A DNA stretch of 64,000 nt from Liriodendron chinense (taxonomy: Eukaryota; Streptophyta; Magnoliopsida; Magnoliales; Magnoliaceae): positions 16,626,176-16,690,175 of the forward strand of contig ML058384.1 of assembly GCA_003013855.2 (NCBI GenBank). The letters run 5' to 3'. Shown in pieces: positions 60,842 to 64,000 of the stretch; the stretch's first letter is position 1; every line of letters starts with the position of its first letter. Below the pieces are notes generated by a model. The model searched no databases. It had not been told where the DNA came from and saw nothing but the letters and a program-made list of their open reading frames with translations. The position numbers and the translations under genes were made by a program.

Positions 60842-61178
60842 CATAATGACCATTATTAACGGTAACGGCAGTGGCCGTAAAGCCCATTAGGAAAAAAAAG
60901 TCCATACTGGTCCTCTTGTGACTGAAACAGGCCAGTACATTTTTTCTTAAAAAAAATAAAATTTCAACCATACGGGGCCATTACGATCCGTATCATGATG
61001 GCCATAAGGCTGGCTGTTTTGGCCACTGTTACTGTTGTGGTCCTCTTATGACTGAAACAGGCCGGTACATTTTTTCTTAAAAAAAAAAATTTCAACCATA
61101 CGGGGCCATTACGTTCCATATCATGATGGCCATAAGTCTGGCTGTTTTGGCCACTGTTACCGTTGTTAAATACCTTGA
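60842..61178. mobile_element. Decayed CAAGGTGT-family element with internal tandem duplication
   Basis: The right end GTTGTTAAATACCTTG fits the family end. TAACGGTAACGG and GGCCATTACG words are present. The interior holds two 130-bp units (60909 and 61039) sharing GGTCCTCTT.TGACTGAAAC, TTTCAACCATACGGGGCCAT and GGCTGTTTTGGCCACTGTTA. The left end and target duplication were not found. Confidence 0.6.
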
Positions 61179-61245
61179 CTATAGTGTATGTCATATGATT
61201 TTTATGAAACATAATATGTAGCACATCATGATTGTGATGCATCTT

Positions 61246-61948
61246 TGTAGCACCCGGATTTTTTTCTCTATGATCATGTCGTCTCACTGATTTGATACCT
61301 GTTATGAGCAATGATTTAGTGTTTTGATTAAACGAGACATTCAAATTAAAAGATAGTTCCTGGACTTTGTTGAAGATGCAAGAAAGCTTCCAAGGCTTTG
61401 TGCTTAGCACTCTCGGCCATGTAGCACTCTTGTAATACTCCAATGCTAATCGACTAAGCCTATTCCCCCACTTGCACCACTAAATGCTAGGCACCAAGAA
61501 CTAGCTAGGATGCAAGAGACTCAAGAGGACACAAGAATGTGATAGGAAAGCTTGCATTACACAAAAGGATGCATACTTTCAACTTTGAGGAATAAGTTTG
61601 ATATTAAGGGGATTCCCTTTTATGTAGAGTCATAGACCTAGGAATCTTCTATCTATTTTACATCAATGGTTAGGATTATGCCATTTGGCATTCATCCAAC
61701 CGTCAGTAATGCTCTAAAATCTTTCGAGACTCTTCCACACTTCAATTAGCAACCAAAACTCACTACAGAACTCTACAACCTTCTAGAGATCTCTACACGA
61801 CACTAGTGCTAACTACTTTAGAATTCAACACTACAAGGCTCTAGTATATTCTAGATATTTGTACACTCTTTTACCATGTACAAGCCTCTCATAGGTACAT
61901 GTAAAACTAAAAATGTCTTAGTCATGAGTCAAAAACACACTCATGACA
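61246..61948 (-). repeat. Candidate LTR of the minus-strand gypsy element
   Basis: TG..CA ends when read on the minus strand and a purine tract on the correct side. There is no second copy in the window, so the far edge is a guess. Confidence 0.5.
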
Positions 61949-63139
61949 ATTCTCCCTTGTGTATTATGTGAAAGGCTTCATCGAGCTTCTGTGGAGGAAC
62001 CTTTACAGGGTTGATCCTCAAATTGCCATAATGTCTCATCTTGCTCCTAGTAGCGTGTGGAGTGGCCGTTGCCCTATCCTCTATCAATGCATCATAACTA
62101 TCCTCTCCTAGAGCCACTCCCCCTTGGGTCGCCCCACTTCGTCATAGAGCCCATCACCCTTTGTAACGAAGAGACCATCCCTCCAAAGTTTTTAGCCCAA
62201 AGGGCCTCTAATCATTGGGTGATGCCTCAACCTTTTCCTTATGCAGTCGAGCATGCTCCATTTCAATCAGTCGACTATAGCCAACTCCCTTGGCTTAAGT
62301 AAGGCAAACTCTGCCTCCTTACTTTTCACCTTAGGCACTTGGTTTCCCCGACCATGCTTGTACTCCGTCACCTTGTCGGACTCCTCTAAGTAGTCTTGCC
62401 CACGCGCTTGTTCCAGTAGATCATTCTTGTTCTCCCTAAGGTGTAAGGACCTTGTACTCTTGAGAAAGTGTTTCTCCTACATACTTCTCCTCGACTTTGG
62501 TTCCTTCATGTGTGGTCTCACCCTCCTAGATAATCTTGATTATTTGCAAGGCTGAGATCCTCTTAACTTTTACCTTCACCATGTGCCCCACTGGTGCCAT
62601 GCATGGAAATCCCTTACTAATGACGCAGACTACCCTGAGGAAGGGCATTGGAGGTAGCCTTAGTTGTGCTTAGGAAACCCATGGCCAAGATGGTTGAAAG
62701 TTGTCTAGCGAAGAAGTGGATAGACTCGTCTTGCCATTACACCAATTGATGCCTAGCTCCACGTCCTCAGTTGCACATTCTGTAGATTTGGCTCCTGAGT
62801 TGACTGTCTTCATCTTGTTGGAATCCTTCAGTAATTTTATACTTAATCGTCTCACTCCACTTGAGATAAAGCTATGAGTTGCTCCTATGTACCCATGGCT
62901 TGAGTGGGTTTCTTGTTGATTTGTATGCCGGCATACTTTAACTCTTTTATGTAGTTTGGACTCCTCACAACTTCCCAATTCCACCGAGCAGTTGGATCAC
63001 CCCCATCCTCGCCTCCCCGCCCTCCCTTTTGACTTTGGTTGAGTTTAGGGCTTGCCATTATGGGCTCTCACTTGCCCATGGCCAATGTCACAAATAAAGC
63101 AACCCCAGCTTCTCACCTTGTTCTTGGGCATGCCCTTTA

Positions 63140-63851
63140 GGGCTCGTTTGGGAGCTTGGATTTGGAATGCATTGGAATCCAAATCCCAATTTCATTGGAA
63201 TTAAGGTGATTCTAAATCCTCATTTGTGTTGGTTGAAATGCACTGGAATCCAAATCTTTCGTTTGGGAGCTTGTATTTGGAGGGCATTAGAATTCTTTGG
63301 TAAATTCACAGGACTTAGATTGATTAACTAAATTAGATTTCACATCCAAATTAGTATATATGTGTCATATTTGATAGAATGGTTATGATAAGCCAATTAA
63401 AATATATACTTTAGCCAAAAAAGAGTAAATTCCAAGCCTTGGGTCGGCCACAACTGCAAGGATTACAAACAGGCGACTCATCGACGTTTTTTAACCGTCC
63501 ATTTAAATGTCCAACGTTTGGATGGTTCTGATCATTCTATTGACGTGATTTTAGTATTGTAGCCGATAATTGGATTGTTTTGGGGTATCATCAGCGTGCC
63601 ATGTATCCTATAGATTAGTAGCCTAGAGACACCTTTGTTACATGTGCGACTCTCTTTGCAAAAAAGGCATTTCCCTTTGATTACATCGGAATCTCAGTAT
63701 TATGCTGGGATTCCAAAACACACCAAAAAGGTAGATTTGAAATACCTCCGATTCCATTTATCTCCAAATCCAAGGCTGCCAAACACAAAAGCAACTATTT
63801 GGATTTGAAATACACCCATTTACCACCAAATCCAAGGTGCCAAACGGGGTG
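63140..63851. mobile_element. PIF/Harbinger-like MITE (712 bp)
   Basis: Left end GGGCTCGTTTGGGAGC, right end TGCCAAACGGGGTG, with TTA on both sides (63137-63139 and 63852-63854). The arms repeat TTGGAATCCAAATC / GATTTGGATT words as a long imperfect inverted repeat. It interrupts the gypsy Gag just before the zinc knuckle. Confidence 0.85.
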
Positions 63852-64000
63852 TTACCTTCTTGTGGCCTTTTGAAGTCCTTTTTTCTTTTTGTATTTCATG
63901 TCTACCCCACAATTCTCGTTGTTGTCGTGATTTACGGATTTTGTCTTCAAAGCATTCTCTAGCCTATTGGAGCTCCTCTCCACTAGCTACTTGGTTGCTA

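Larger units (their letters stand above)
61246..64000 (-). mobile_element. Ty3/gypsy element on the minus strand, partial, split by a MITE
   Basis: On the minus strand from 64000: Gag end with a degenerate zinc knuckle (WGCFICDIGHGQV near 63095), then a retropepsin region (AGIQINKKPTQAM, GATHSFIS-like, LLKDSNKMKTVNS, DVELGI) at about 62970-62700. After a large gap the polyprotein end HYGNLRINPVKVPPQKLDEA is followed by CACAAGGGAGAAT and a likely LTR 61948-61246 (TGTCATGA..GGGTGCTACA). Reverse transcriptase and integrase are missing. Stops present. Confidence 0.7.

Noticed and set aside
62057..62302. 81-residue open frame on the + strand
   Set aside because: Lies opposite a decayed minus-strand gypsy polyprotein and has no motif of its own.

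Overview
The window looks like nuclear DNA of a large-genome flowering plant. One conserved gene on the + strand, the type III-alpha phosphatidylinositol 4-kinase (PI4KA1 of Arabidopsis), is spread over more than 53 kb. Its introns are packed with plant LTR retrotransposons carrying a TGGTATCAGAGC-type primer site, with hAT, Harbinger and MULE-like DNA elements, and with LINE remnants. The many copies of a foldback repeat built on GTGGGCCC / GGACCACAC words remind me of magnoliid genomes, but that placement is a low-confidence impression.

Gene: fourteen PI4KA1 exons can be read, from 6283..6441 to 59578..59718. All are open, in consistent phase and flanked by AG/GT, and together encode about 945 residues: the second part of the helical/PIK region and the start of the kinase domain. 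The N-terminal half must lie upstream of base 1. The catalytic loop and C-terminus must lie beyond base 64000. I see no damage to the gene itself, so it is probably functional.

Layout: 1-6282 is the end of a long upstream intron (two foldback copies, two small hAT elements, a three-unit tandem repeat, a reversed RTE-type LINE). 6283-9096 holds four closely spaced exons. Intron 4 (9097-24840) holds an almost complete Copia element with matching LTRs and a GGTCC target duplication, a second decayed Copia split by a 2.7-kb solo-LTR-like insertion and a 221-bp hAT MITE, and a third Copia end. Intron 5 (25056-29099) holds LINE and Copia remnants, a Harbinger-like MITE and a small hAT MITE. Exons 6-8 lie at 29100-30036. 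Intron 8 (30037-38492) holds LINE tails and two head-on nested Copia elements. Exons 9-11 lie at 38493-39268. Intron 11 (39269-56259) is a stack of nested elements: a Ty3/gypsy element beside a Copia fragment; that Copia is split by a 12.3-kb long-TIR (MULE-like) element, which contains an 8.2-kb hAT with its own broken transposase gene, which in turn contains a 2.7-kb relative of itself. Exons 12-14 lie at 56260-59718. The rest is intron with a reversed Ty3/gypsy element and a second Harbinger-like MITE.

Most notable: several hAT-type elements can be bounded to the base by perfect or near-perfect 8-bp target duplications, and their ends are built from short CG-containing palindromic words. 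One family (ends CAAGGTGT) uses TAACGGCCGTTACG words. Another set shares CARTGTT ends but uses different words in different members (TATCG, GATCGC, ATCGTACGAT, GTAGCG). No CRISPR array, rRNA or tRNA gene, or complete small host gene was found.
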